From an uncultured Treponema sp. (lineage in GTDB: Bacteria > Spirochaetota > Spirochaetia > Treponematales > Treponemataceae), in contig CAKULY010000015.1 of assembly GCA_934667505.1 (NCBI GenBank), positions 1 through 53,807 on the forward strand: a DNA stretch of 53,807 nucleotides, in the 5' to 3' direction. The notes beneath the pieces are model-generated. The model ran no database searches and had not been told where the DNA came from. It worked only from the letters and a program-made list of their open reading frames with translations. Positions 1 through 8,646 of the stretch are shown piece after piece; within the stretch, counting starts at the first letter, position 1; each line of letters starts with the position of its first letter. The translations under genes were made by a program, and so were the position numbers.

Positions 1-20
1 ATTGCAATATATGCATTTAG

Positions 21-49
21 ATTTTCGGGTCAAGCCCGAAAATGACAGA
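21..49. repeat. REP-like palindrome, loop TCAAG
   Basis: Inverted repeat ATTTTCGGG / CCCGAAAAT (9 bp perfect) around the five-base loop TCAAG, followed by ATGACA. The same loop and the flanking ATGACA/TGTCAT recur at 12516-12554 and 13833-13898, which marks a dispersed small palindrome family. Confidence 0.6.
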
Positions 50-65
50 AAAGATACTTTTGGGA

Positions 66-176
66 CAGCCCCCAAAGCAATTCAAACGGAGTGCGAGCAC
101 AACCATCTGCAGCAAATTGGAAAGTCGCTGAAAGCTTTTTTTTATAATTTGTAAAAAAAACTCGATTTTCGGGCTA
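66..176 (+). repeat. Dispersed MITE-like element, copy A (partial)
   Basis: Positions 78-172 match the right half of the element at 48490-48715 almost base for base, including the shared core around CGCTGAAAGC and the right end CTCGATTTTCGGGCTA. Copy A lacks the 17-base hairpin found in the 48.6 kb copy and its left part diverges into a small hairpin (CTTTTGGG / CCCCAAAG). It sits directly upstream of the M16 protease gene at 223, so it may contribute to that gene's promoter region. No coding potential was seen. Confidence 0.75.
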
Positions 177-222
177 GTTAGAACTACACAGGCAAAACTC
201 TTTTCGCAGGAGGTTTTTAAGG

Positions 223-1677
223 TTGATAAAAAATAAAAAATCTTTTTTTGTGTTTTTGCAGTTTTTTTATACTTTCTTTTGCAGTCTTTTTTGTTTTTCA
301 CAGGAAACTGCAATAAAAGGACTTTATTCTTATACTCTTGATAACGGACTTTCCTTATTTGTCGCTGAAAATCATACTGTGCCGCTGGCGTATATTGAAA
401 TCGCCGTAAAATGCGGCGCTTTTACGCAAACGGAACAAACCCAAGGGCTTTTTCACTTGTATGAGCACATGATGTTTAAAGGGAATTCCTTGTACAAGGA
501 TGCGGCTTCTGTGAATTCTGCGCTTGGTGATTTAGGCGTTGCCCAGTGGAACGGTTCTACAGGAATTGAGTGCGTAAATTATTATTTTACAATTCCTTCT
601 GAAAAACTTGAGCAAGGCTTAAACTTTTGGAATGCGGCAATAAGAACACCAAAATTGAATGCAAAAGAGCTGGAAAATGAAAAAAAAGTTGTGCTTGCAG
701 AAATAGAGTCAAACTTTAGCAATCAATCTTGGCTTGTTGAAAACAATAAAAATTCTTTAATGTTTCCGGATGCTGGGTGGAAATTAAACCCTAGCGGAAC
801 TGCTGAAACTGTTCAAAACGCGACTGTCTCTCAATTAAAGAAGATTCAAAAAAGATTTTATATTCCAAATAATTCTGCCTTGTTTGTTGGCGGCGATGTT
901 AATCCTGAAGAAGTTTTTTTGCTTGTAAACAAGATTTTTGGTTCCTGGAAAAGGCGAGCCAGTCCTTTTGAAGAAAAAAAATCTAATCCAGATAAAATTG
1001 TTCAGTTTTCAAAGACTCCTCTTGAAAAAACAACGTTTTGCGTAATCCCTTTTGACAGAATTTCAAAGGATATTGCGCAAATCGAAGTAGCTTACAGAGG
1101 ACCGGACTGTTTTTTTGAAAAAAACGATACTTATACGGCAGATGTCCTTGCAAATCTCATTTCAAATCCAATGGGGCTTTACAAGCAGTCGCTAGTGACA
1201 GACCCCTTGTTATTCGTTCCAGACCCATCTTACGCCTGGGGCGGCTATTACACTAGAAAAACTTGCGGAGAACTTTCCTTTGGAATTATGGTTCAGAATC
1301 CTCAAATGAGCCTTGCCGAGCGCGCTGAATATTTCCAAAGCGGAATTTCTGAAATTGTGCACAATATCGCCATGCAGATTGACGAAAATCAAATGGATTT
1401 TTTAATTAGACGCGTAGAAGATTCAAAAATTATTGAAAGTCAAACAGCGCAAGGTCTGCTGGAAACTTTGCGTTTTTGGTGGACTGTAGCCGATTCTTCT
1501 TATTACTTTTCTTATATCGAAAACTTAAAGTCTGTGAATGCACAGATGTTGGAAGATTTTAACTATAAATATCTGGTTGGAAAAAATCCTCTTGTTACAG
1601 TAATTGTAAATCCTGAAGTTTATCAAGCTATAAAAGAAGACTTTAAGCAACGAGGTTTTACTGCATGGGAGTTTTAA
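223..1677 (+). CDS. Secreted M16 family zinc peptidase (catalytic subunit)
   Basis: Insulinase/pitrilysin-type M16 protease that cleaves peptides or small proteins, probably in the periplasm. The inverted zinc motif HLYEH is at residues 78-82 and the third ligand is probably Glu160, at the spacing seen in pitrilysin. The N-terminus (about 26 residues, very Phe-rich) is a signal peptide or membrane anchor. The start is TTG at 223, supported by AGGAGG at 208-213 with a 9-nt spacer. At 484 residues it has the length of a two-domain M16B subunit, and the next gene encodes a related protein without the zinc motif, so the two probably form an alpha/beta heterodimer. The substrate is unknown. Confidence 0.88.
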   Translation: MIKNKKSFFVFLQFFYTFFCSLFCFSQETAIKGLYSYTLDNGLSLFVAENHTVPLAYIEIAVKCGAFTQTEQTQGLFHLYEHMMFKGNSLYKDAASVNSALGDLGVAQWNGSTGIECVNYYFTIPSEKLEQGLNFWNAAIRTPKLNAKELENEKKVVLAEIESNFSNQSWLVENNKNSLMFPDAGWKLNPSGTAETVQNATVSQLKKIQKRFYIPNNSALFVGGDVNPEEVFLLVNKIFGSWKRRASPFEEKKSNPDKIVQFSKTPLEKTTFCVIPFDRISKDIAQIEVAYRGPDCFFEKNDTYTADVLANLISNPMGLYKQSLVTDPLLFVPDPSYAWGGYYTRKTCGELSFGIMVQNPQMSLAERAEYFQSGISEIVHNIAMQIDENQMDFLIRRVEDSKIIESQTAQGLLETLRFWWTVADSSYYFSYIENLKSVNAQMLEDFNYKYLVGKNPLVTVIVNPEVYQAIKEDFKQRGFTAWEF

Positions 1678-1685
1678 ATCTAAGT

Positions 1686-3035
1686 ATGAAAAAAGCTGTT
1701 TTACTTTTAAGTTCATTTATATTGTTTAATTTTAGTTTTCTTTCTGCAGATTCAAACGAAAAGCTGCTTCTTGAAAACTGCATCCCCTTGTACGTAAAAA
1801 AAATTGAAAATTCAAGGATTTGCGCGGTTTCAATTGTTGTCTCTGGCGGAATTCTGTACTATTCGCCCGAATATTCAGGCATCGAAAATGCAGTTTTTAA
1901 CATGATGACAGCAGGTTCTAAAAACTATTCAAAACAGCAATTGCAGTCGTTCAGTTATTACACTCAAGGAGGAATCAGCAGTTCTAGCAACAGGTATGGC
2001 TCTACGCTTTCGATGAGCTGCATCGATTCGTATTTTGAGCAGACCCTTGATATTCTTGTGGACGGATTTATAAATCCATTGTTTGACGAAAAAGAATTCG
2101 CACTTATGATTCAGTCCTTTAATCAAAATGTTCAGTATATTTTAAATGAGCCTAGATCAATGCTTTTTTACTATGCGGATAAAATTCTTTACGAAGGAAC
2201 ACCTTTTGCGTCTGAAACTAACGTTACTCCAGAATCTATAAAAAACATAACCATTGAAAACATGAAAAACTTTCATGAAAGTTTAATGGATAGCAGAAGA
2301 ATAAGCATTGTCGCAGTCGGCAATTTTGATGAAAATCTTTTAGTAAAAAAACTAAACGAAAAGATTGGTAAAATTTCTGCAAAAAAAAGTGATTTGCTAA
2401 AGTTTAAAGAGCAAAAATTGAATATAAGCGGAGAACCCGTTGTGCTTTTTAATAAAGATGCAAAAAAATCTGGCTTTGTAATAAGAACTTTTGATTCTCC
2501 TTCCGTAAGAAGTGAAGATTATGCGGCAGCTCGTCTTATAGAACTAATCTATTCCGATATTCTGTACAATGTTGTAAGAGAGCGGGATGGCATTTGCTAT
2601 ACGCCATCTAGTTTTGTTTTTAGTTCCGACTGCGCTTTTGGGGTGGAAGAGCTTTACAGGGTTTCAGACTTAAAAAGGTTTAACAATTCTCTAAAGGATT
2701 CTAGAAAAATTATGATGGAAGGGAAGGTTGTTTCTGGAAAAGATTCTTCTGGCAATTTTACATTTGTGCCCTTGGAAGAAAAACTTGAAGGGTATAAAAA
2801 TAAGTATATAAATATGAAGTATTCGACGCAGGATACTTCTTTAGGCGTTGCGTCAAGAATGTGTGCCGGAATACTTCAGTTTGAAGATATTTATGCATCT
2901 GAAAAACTTACACAAAAAGTAAAAAATGTGACTGTTTCAGATATTTTAAAAGTCTTTAATGAATATTGGCAAGGCGATTCTTTTCGCTGGTTTGCAGTAG
3001 TCGCGCCCGAAGAAGAAAATGAGATTTCTTTTTAA
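1686..3035 (+). CDS. Secreted M16 family protein, non-catalytic partner subunit
   Basis: Second half of an M16 pair. The fold is suggested by the N-terminal pattern (VSGGILYY, then IENAVFNMMTAGS where an active enzyme would have HxxEH) and by a C-terminal half resembling the substrate-binding subunit. The zinc ligands are absent, so it cannot be catalytic alone; in M16B families such partners complete the chamber. ATG 1686 gives a clean signal peptide (MKK, a hydrophobic run, then SADS). An alternative ATG at 1665 overlaps the upstream stop by 13 nt and has CGAGG at 1651-1655. Gene overlap or near-contact implies co-translation. The 3' end overlaps the convergent nudC stop by 4 bp. Confidence 0.8.
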   Translation: MKKAVLLLSSFILFNFSFLSADSNEKLLLENCIPLYVKKIENSRICAVSIVVSGGILYYSPEYSGIENAVFNMMTAGSKNYSKQQLQSFSYYTQGGISSSSNRYGSTLSMSCIDSYFEQTLDILVDGFINPLFDEKEFALMIQSFNQNVQYILNEPRSMLFYYADKILYEGTPFASETNVTPESIKNITIENMKNFHESLMDSRRISIVAVGNFDENLLVKKLNEKIGKISAKKSDLLKFKEQKLNISGEPVVLFNKDAKKSGFVIRTFDSPSVRSEDYAAARLIELIYSDILYNVVRERDGICYTPSSFVFSSDCAFGVEELYRVSDLKRFNNSLKDSRKIMMEGKVVSGKDSSGNFTFVPLEEKLEGYKNKYINMKYSTQDTSLGVASRMCAGILQFEDIYASEKLTQKVKNVTVSDILKVFNEYWQGDSFRWFAVVAPEEENEISF

Positions 3036-3805
3036 AATAAATCGTTTATAAGATTGAATGCTACAGAGCCTGGTTTTGGAATTTGCGGCAGCTGAGTTCG
3101 CAAAAACCAAGCGGCATCTGAAATTTCTTCTTTTTGAATAGAAAGCTCGCCGCTGTCGTAATCGGCTGTGTAGGCCAGCATAAGCTGATCAGGATACGGC
3201 CAGCTTTGGCTGCCCTTGTATTGCAGATTTTTAATTTTTAGACCGGTTTCTTCAAATACTTCGCGAACGACCGCTTGCTCGGCAGTTTCTCCAGCTTCAA
3301 TAAATCCTGCAAGACAAGTGTAAACGTTTTGGTCTCTTTGCGCGTGTCTTGCAAGAAGAATTTTGTCCCCTTTTGAGATTAAAACAATTACGGCAGGTTC
3401 AATTCTTGGAAAATATTGCAAAGAACAGTTTGGACATTCTTTTGCGGAAAATCCTTTGCAAAACAGCAGTCTGCATCCGCATTTCGGGCAGAAATTCATG
3501 GAGTTTTTCCACTTTGAAAGAGTTCTTGCCCTTGCCGCGGCGGAACTTTCTTCTTTTGAAGCAATTGAAAAAAATTCTCTTAAAGGAATTTCTATATATT
3601 CGCTGTAAATTTCTTGATTTTCTTCTAATTCCAAGCAAGTCAGGCTAAAAATTGTTTCTGAAAAAAAATCCATGCTTTTTAGAGCGGAAAGTTTTTTTAA
3701 GTCTTCAAATAAAAGCGGTGACCTACCTTTTTTTAAAACTATATTTTTTGCTTTTATGGCAAAGTTATATTTCATCGTTTGATTTGGGGTGTTTTCAAAA
3801 GACAT
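3032..3805 (-). CDS. nudC: NAD(H) pyrophosphatase / NAD-capped RNA decapping hydrolase
   Basis: Nudix hydrolase of the NudC class, which splits NAD(H) to NMN(H) plus AMP and in E. coli removes NAD caps from RNA. It has a four-cysteine zinc ribbon (CPKCG ... CPNC), a Nudix box (GFIEAGETAEQAVVREVFEE), and the NudC-type signature SQSWPYP after it, where Pro has become Ser relative to SQPWPFP. Length is 257 residues, the same as E. coli NudC. A perfect TATAAT (3812-3817, minus strand) ends 6 nt before the ATG and no Shine-Dalgarno is present, so the mRNA may be leaderless. It is divergent from the FliG-like gene and convergent with the M16 pair. Confidence 0.9.
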   Translation of the reverse strand: MSFENTPNQTMKYNFAIKAKNIVLKKGRSPLLFEDLKKLSALKSMDFFSETIFSLTCLELEENQEIYSEYIEIPLREFFSIASKEESSAAARARTLSKWKNSMNFCPKCGCRLLFCKGFSAKECPNCSLQYFPRIEPAVIVLISKGDKILLARHAQRDQNVYTCLAGFIEAGETAEQAVVREVFEETGLKIKNLQYKGSQSWPYPDQLMLAYTADYDSGELSIQKEEISDAAWFLRTQLPQIPKPGSVAFNLINDLF

Positions 3806-3811
3806 ATTTTG

Positions 3812-3817
3812 ATTATA
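3812..3817 (-). promoter_or_regulatory. -10 element of nudC, leaderless spacing
   Basis: TATAAT on the minus strand, separated by six bases from the nudC ATG at 3805. No recognisable -35 lies 16-18 bp upstream. Transcription would begin at or within a base of the start codon. Confidence 0.6.
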
Positions 3818-3830
3818 TCGTTTGTCATAT

Positions 3831-3859
3831 TTGAAGTACAGTAAATTTTATGTTATTAT
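3831..3859 (+). promoter_or_regulatory. sigma70 promoter of the FliG-like gene
   Basis: TTGAAG (3831-3836), a 17-bp spacer, then TATTAT (3854-3859). The hexamer ends six bases before ATG 3866, so the predicted transcript starts on the start codon. No Shine-Dalgarno is present. Confidence 0.65.
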
Positions 3860-3865
3860 ATATGC

Positions 3866-5158
3866 ATGAACATGAACGATTGGCGATTGAATGCTTATTC
3901 TGCTGCTTCAAACAATAAAAAAAATAATTTAGATGTTGATAAAAGTTCAAAAGAGCAACAAAAATTAAAAAATAATTCAGATTATAAAGTCCAGCAAAGC
4001 GGCGATGAACAAAATATAAAACCTTACTCATTCGAAAAGCCTCTTTTTAAAGATGTAAATAAAAAAGTTGCAGAAATTTTGGAAAATAAAAACGAAAGTC
4101 GAAAATCTGCTGATTATTTAAAATCTGGCGGTCTTATAAAAGTCCCTGTAAGTCCAAAAGAAAAAGATGGAAAAGATTCTGTTTACAGGCGGGTTGCAAA
4201 ATTCCTTCTATTGATAGGCGTTGATGAGGCTGCAAAAATTCTTCCTCATCTTACGCAGGAGCAGACTGAAAAGATTATTCCAGAAATAGCTTCCATAAGA
4301 AATATCGAGCCTGAGGAAGCATCTGTAATCTTAGCAGAATTTCAAAGCTTGCTTAAAAAGTCGCGCGAATCTGGGGGCAAAGAAACCGCAAGGACAATTC
4401 TTGAAAAAGCGTTTGGCACTCAAAGAGCGCAGCAATTGCTCGATAAAGCGGCTCCTCTTGCAGGAACAAAACCTTTTGACTATTTAAACGATGCAGACAG
4501 CGAAAGAGTTTTTTATCTTTTAAGCGACGAAAGTCCTCAAATTCAAGCGCTTGTTCTTTCTAGGCTGGAACCCAAAAAAGCTGCCGCAGTCATAAATCTT
4601 ATGAAGAGCGATCAAAAAAAAGATGTTATATACCGGCTTGCTAAAATGGAAAGCGTAAGTCCTGAAGTTCTTAGAAGAGTTGACCAGGCGATGCACGAAA
4701 AGTCTCTTGCCCAGACATCTGAAAAGGCTGAAAATCTTGATGGACGCAACGCGCTTGCTTCAATCTTAAAGAAAATGACTCCTCAAGCAGAAAACGATAT
4801 TTTAAGCAGTTTGGCAGAAGATGACCCAGAGCTAGGTCAGGATTTAAGAAGCCGCCTTTTTACAATTGATGATGTAATTGCTGCCGATGACAGATTCTTG
4901 CAAAATCTTCTTAGAGCTATGCCTGATTCTGAAATTGCAATGCTAATTGTTGGAAAGCCGGACAATTTTGTGGAAAAAATACTTAGCTGCGTTTCTTCTG
5001 GCAGAAGGGCAGCCATAAAAGAAGAAAGGGAATTAAAATCCCCTTATCGCCGCTCTGATGTTGACAAGATAACTGCAAGTTTCTTTAGCACCTTGCGAAG
5101 AGCTTTTGAGGACGGTTCTCTTGTTATAAAAGGCCGCAATGATGATGTTTATGTATAA
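3866..5158 (+). CDS. fliG1: FliG-family flagellar switch protein paralogue
   Basis: Homologous to the rotor protein FliG. The order is an about 100-residue Lys/Asn/Ser-rich extension, a FliG N domain (VYRRVAKFLLLIGVDEAAKILPHL), a middle domain with a degenerate EHPQ motif (DESPQIQALVLSRL), and a C-terminal torque-type region ending in RRAFEDGSLVIKGR. Spirochaetes commonly carry two FliG proteins, and in Borrelia FliG1 is a specialised paralogue; this 430-residue form with its extension fits that one rather than the about 340-residue structural FliG. No other flagellar gene is near. Co-orientation and a 42-nt gap link it to the M16C protease gene, which has its own Shine-Dalgarno. A second in-frame ATG lies at 3872. 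Confidence 0.8.
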   Translation: MNMNDWRLNAYSAASNNKKNNLDVDKSSKEQQKLKNNSDYKVQQSGDEQNIKPYSFEKPLFKDVNKKVAEILENKNESRKSADYLKSGGLIKVPVSPKEKDGKDSVYRRVAKFLLLIGVDEAAKILPHLTQEQTEKIIPEIASIRNIEPEEASVILAEFQSLLKKSRESGGKETARTILEKAFGTQRAQQLLDKAAPLAGTKPFDYLNDADSERVFYLLSDESPQIQALVLSRLEPKKAAAVINLMKSDQKKDVIYRLAKMESVSPEVLRRVDQAMHEKSLAQTSEKAENLDGRNALASILKKMTPQAENDILSSLAEDDPELGQDLRSRLFTIDDVIAADDRFLQNLLRAMPDSEIAMLIVGKPDNFVEKILSCVSSGRRAAIKEERELKSPYRRSDVDKITASFFSTLRRAFEDGSLVIKGRNDDVYV

Positions 5159-5200
5159 ACGGCCTAAAGCCGACTGCGAAATATAAAGGAAAAATTTAAA

Positions 5201-8200
5201 ATGGAAAACTATTATAAAAACTTTGATTTGATTTCTAAGACATTTGTAACTGATTGTGATTCAGATGTTCTTTATTTAAGGCACAGAAATACAGGCTTGG
5301 AAGTTGTCCATATATGCAGCGACGATGAAGAAAATTTGTTTGCATTCGCATTTAGGACTCCTGTAAAAAATTCTACAGGAGCAGCGCATATCCTTGAACA
5401 TTCTGTTTTTTGTGGTTCCCAGAAATTTCCATTAAAAGAACCTTTTACAAATCTTATGAATCAAAGCGTCAATACCTTTTTGAACGCCCTTACATATCCT
5501 GATAAAACAGTTTATCCTGCAAGTTCTACAATAAAAGATGACTATTTCAATCTTTTTAGAGTTTATGCGGATGCCGTGTTTTTTCCTTTGCTAAGAAAAG
5601 AAACTTTTATGCAAGAAGCATACCGCCTTGAAGTAAACGAAAAAGATGAATTTTCAATTCAAGGCGTTGTCTACAATGAAATGAAAGGCTGCTATTCTTC
5701 ATTTGATTCAGTTGCCTCTGATTTTCAGTTTAAAAGTTTGCTGCAAGATACAAATTACTCTTACGATTCTGGCGGAGATCCTTTGGAAATTCCAAGCTTT
5801 ACTTACGATGATTTTAAGGAATTTCACAAAAAATATTACCGCCCGGACAATTGCATTCTTTTTCTTTATGGAAATATTCCAACAGAAGAGCAGCTTGACT
5901 TTGTTCAAAAAGAAATTTTAGACCGCCTTGAAAAAAAGTTTTCCATTCCAAAGCTAGAAGATGCTTATCCTGCCGTTCCGAAAGAGTTTATAGAAATGGA
6001 AACTCCTTTGCAAAATCAAAAAAATGTAGAAGTCCATGCATTTGCTCCGGATTCCGGTTCTACTGGCAGTACCGTTACAATGAACTGGCTTTGCGGTCAA
6101 ACTACGGATTTAATTTCTTACATGGAATGTATTTTTTTGTGCGAAGCGCTAGCTGGAAACGACGGAGCTCCAATTGTAAAAGCCTTGGTTGAATCAGAGT
6201 TAGGGGACGACCTCGCTCCTGGCATAGGGGTTTCAAATGATTCTAGATATTTTACAATTACACTTGGGTTGCACGGTGTAAAATCTTGTGATGAAAAGAA
6301 AGTTCACAATCTTATAGAAAAAACTTTGCAAGATATTTGCAAAAACGGCCTTGATAAAAAAATGCTGGAATCTGCTGTTATGAGTGTTGACTTTGCAAAC
6401 AGAGAAATTGTTCGTGGCAGCGGACCTTATGCTTTAGTTCTTTTAGAAAGAGTTCTTTCTGGATGGAATTACGGAAAACAGCCTGCTCTTATGCTAAAAT
6501 TCAGAGAAGCTTTTAAGGAAATAAAAGATAAACTAAATGCAGATTCTGACTATGTTTTAAAACTTATAAAAAGATATTTACTTGAAAATACTAACCGTTC
6601 TTATGTAATTGTAGAGCCTTCAAAAGATTTCTTAAATGAAAGAAAACAAAAAGAAGCCCTTTTAATAGAAGAATTAAAGTCTAAAACTGACTTAAATAAT
6701 TTAAAAGAAGAGTTAAAACGCTTGTATGATTACCAGTCGCACCGAGAAACGTTAGAAGAAACGTCTTGTATTCCAAGTTTAAAGCTTTCCGGCTTAAAAA
6801 CAGATATTTACAATGTAAAAACTGAAATTGAAGAGCTCAAAAATAAGGATTCTATAGTTCCGCTTTTAAAAAATACAGAAAGCACAAATGGAATCGCCTA
6901 CATTGAAGTGTATTTTCCAGTTGATGTTCTTTCGCCAGAAGATTACCCATATTTGCCAGTCTACTCTTATTGCGCAACAAATCTCGGCTGGAATAATAAA
7001 AGCTGGTGGCAAACATCTTTGGACTGCGCTTGTGTTTCTGGTGGAATGGCAGTAAGGCTTTCTTCAAATTCTTCTGCGAGTACAGAACTTGCGCAAAAAG
7101 AAAAAGAGCGGCTTTCAAAGTATAATTGCGTAGATCGCGATTGGATAGTTTTTTCCATAAAGTGTCTTAGCGAAAAATTGCCAGAAGCGTTGAACCTGTT
7201 TACACAAGCTATTTCAACGTTCGATTTTAATGATTCAAAACGGATGAAAACTCTGATAGGGGAAATTTCAAGCGGATTAAAGGCATCTGTAATTCCTAGA
7301 GGAAATCGCTTTGCTGCGAAAAGAGTTCAGTGCCTTGAAAACCATGCTTGCGCAGTTGACGAAATTTGGAGGGGCTTTTCGCAACTGTTTGCAATAAAAA
7401 GAACTTCTTCTGAATCTCTTTCTAGTTTAAAAATGCGTTTTGAAAGTTATACAAAAAAAATACTTTCTTCAGGCTCCCTTTTGCATGTAACAACTGATTC
7501 TGAGACTATGCCTAAGGCACTTGAGCTTCTAAAAAAACTTGCAGTGGATTTAAATTTAAAAAATCCTGTAAAAAAACTAGATATTGATGAGTCAAGGTTT
7601 AAGAAACTGCTTCTCCTTCCGGGTGAAAAAGAAGTTTTGCCGAATTATGAATTTTTTGTTGCAGACGCGCAAGTTGGATTTTCTGCTTGCACAATGAAGG
7701 GTTCCCTGTTTGGCAGCGATGAAAATCCTGCTGAACTGGTTTTGGCGCATTGGCTTAGCGGTGATTTTTTATGGGAACGCCTAAGAACAAAAGGTGGCGC
7801 TTACGGGGCTTATGCTTCCAGCTCAAACATGGTAGGCTCGTTTAATTTCGCCACTTTTAGAGACCCATCGCCAGAAAAATCTGTGCAAGTATTTGAAGAA
7901 TGTCTAAAAGATGCTGGAGAAACTTTGCTAGACAAAGCTGAATGTACTAAGCTGATAACTGGAACTTACGGCGATGAAGTTCAGCCAAGTTCGCCTGCTA
8001 GCCGCGGGGCGCTTGGTTTTTTAAGGACAGTTTCTTGCATTGTTCCTGAAGACCGCAAAAACAAGCTTGAAAAGTTGCTAAAGGTAACTCCAGAGCAAGT
8101 TCAGAGCGTCGCTAAGAAAATATATTCTGAAAAAGACTTAAAAAGGTGTGCTATAATTTGCGACTCAGCTTCTGCTAAATTGAATGTTAAATCAATAAAA

Positions 8201-8233
8201 AATGCTAGCGTAATTATAAAATTGCCTTTATAA
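5201..8233 (+). CDS. PreP-type M16C metallopeptidase
   Basis: Large single-chain M16C protease, like mitochondrial/chloroplast presequence protease and its bacterial relatives, which degrade peptides inside a closed chamber. The zinc motif HILEH is at residues 63-67 and the third ligand is in the segment GVVYNEMKG, typical of PreP. An M16C-associated helical domain occupies roughly residues 460-720, and the C-terminal half contains the YGAYAS motif. Length (1010) matches the family's 970-1050. There is no signal peptide, so it is probably cytoplasmic. AAGGA lies 10 nt before the ATG. It is the third M16 protein in 8 kb. Confidence 0.9.
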   Translation: MENYYKNFDLISKTFVTDCDSDVLYLRHRNTGLEVVHICSDDEENLFAFAFRTPVKNSTGAAHILEHSVFCGSQKFPLKEPFTNLMNQSVNTFLNALTYPDKTVYPASSTIKDDYFNLFRVYADAVFFPLLRKETFMQEAYRLEVNEKDEFSIQGVVYNEMKGCYSSFDSVASDFQFKSLLQDTNYSYDSGGDPLEIPSFTYDDFKEFHKKYYRPDNCILFLYGNIPTEEQLDFVQKEILDRLEKKFSIPKLEDAYPAVPKEFIEMETPLQNQKNVEVHAFAPDSGSTGSTVTMNWLCGQTTDLISYMECIFLCEALAGNDGAPIVKALVESELGDDLAPGIGVSNDSRYFTITLGLHGVKSCDEKKVHNLIEKTLQDICKNGLDKKMLESAVMSVDFANREIVRGSGPYALVLLERVLSGWNYGKQPALMLKFREAFKEIKDKLNADSDYVLKLIKRYLLENTNRSYVIVEPSKDFLNERKQKEALLIEELKSKTDLNNLKEELKRLYDYQSHRETLEETSCIPSLKLSGLKTDIYNVKTEIEELKNKDSIVPLLKNTESTNGIAYIEVYFPVDVLSPEDYPYLPVYSYCATNLGWNNKSWWQTSLDCACVSGGMAVRLSSNSSASTELAQKEKERLSKYNCVDRDWIVFSIKCLSEKLPEALNLFTQAISTFDFNDSKRMKTLIGEISSGLKASVIPRGNRFAAKRVQCLENHACAVDEIWRGFSQLFAIKRTSSESLSSLKMRFESYTKKILSSGSLLHVTTDSETMPKALELLKKLAVDLNLKNPVKKLDIDESRFKKLLLLPGEKEVLPNYEFFVADAQVGFSACTMKGSLFGSDENPAELVLAHWLSGDFLWERLRTKGGAYGAYASSSNMVGSFNFATFRDPSPEKSVQVFEECLKDAGETLLDKAECTKLITGTYGDEVQPSSPASRGALGFLRTVSCIVPEDRKNKLEKLLKVTPEQVQSVAKKIYSEKDLKRCAIICDSASAKLNVKSIKNASVIIKLPL

Positions 8234-8359
8234 TAGATAAGAGTAACTGAAAGTCGGGTTTTTATATGGAATTGTAAAATTCTCGTTCGCTTTTTTTCTT
8301 GATATAAAAACTCAACATTCGTGTTATTTGGAGAGTATCGTTATTACCGAGGTCTGATT

Positions 8360-8578
8360 ATGGATAAGAAAACTAAAAAGTGTGTTGAGATGTTGCGTCA
8401 GCTTGTGTCAGATGTTCAGGGAGCTCCTTATCCTGGAGAGGATATAAAAGGTGAACTTTATTCTATTTGGTACGAACATGCGCAAAAAGCTGCTGTTACT
8501 TGCTTTGAGTATTTAGATGAAAACTTTCCAGAAGATTCAAAGGATGTAAATACAAAAATAAACAAACTCTTTCAATAA
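8360..8578 (+). CDS. Small uncharacterised protein (72 aa)
   Basis: I do not recognise this family. The chosen ATG has GAGG at 8349-8352 with a 7-nt spacer; an in-frame ATG 39 nt upstream lacks a ribosome site. The product is acidic and looks wholly helical and soluble, with two Cys, a central YSIWYEHAQKAA segment and no signal peptide or membrane segment. It lies between the M16C protease and the lipocalin-like gene on the same strand, with about 70-130 bp on either side. Confidence 0.65.
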   Translation: MDKKTKKCVEMLRQLVSDVQGAPYPGEDIKGELYSIWYEHAQKAAVTCFEYLDENFPEDSKDVNTKINKLFQ

Positions 8579-8646
8579 AACTTATGAATCCTTGTTTTTA
8601 TACCGAAAATTAATAGTGACTTATAAAGTGAGGATTTTTTCAGAAG

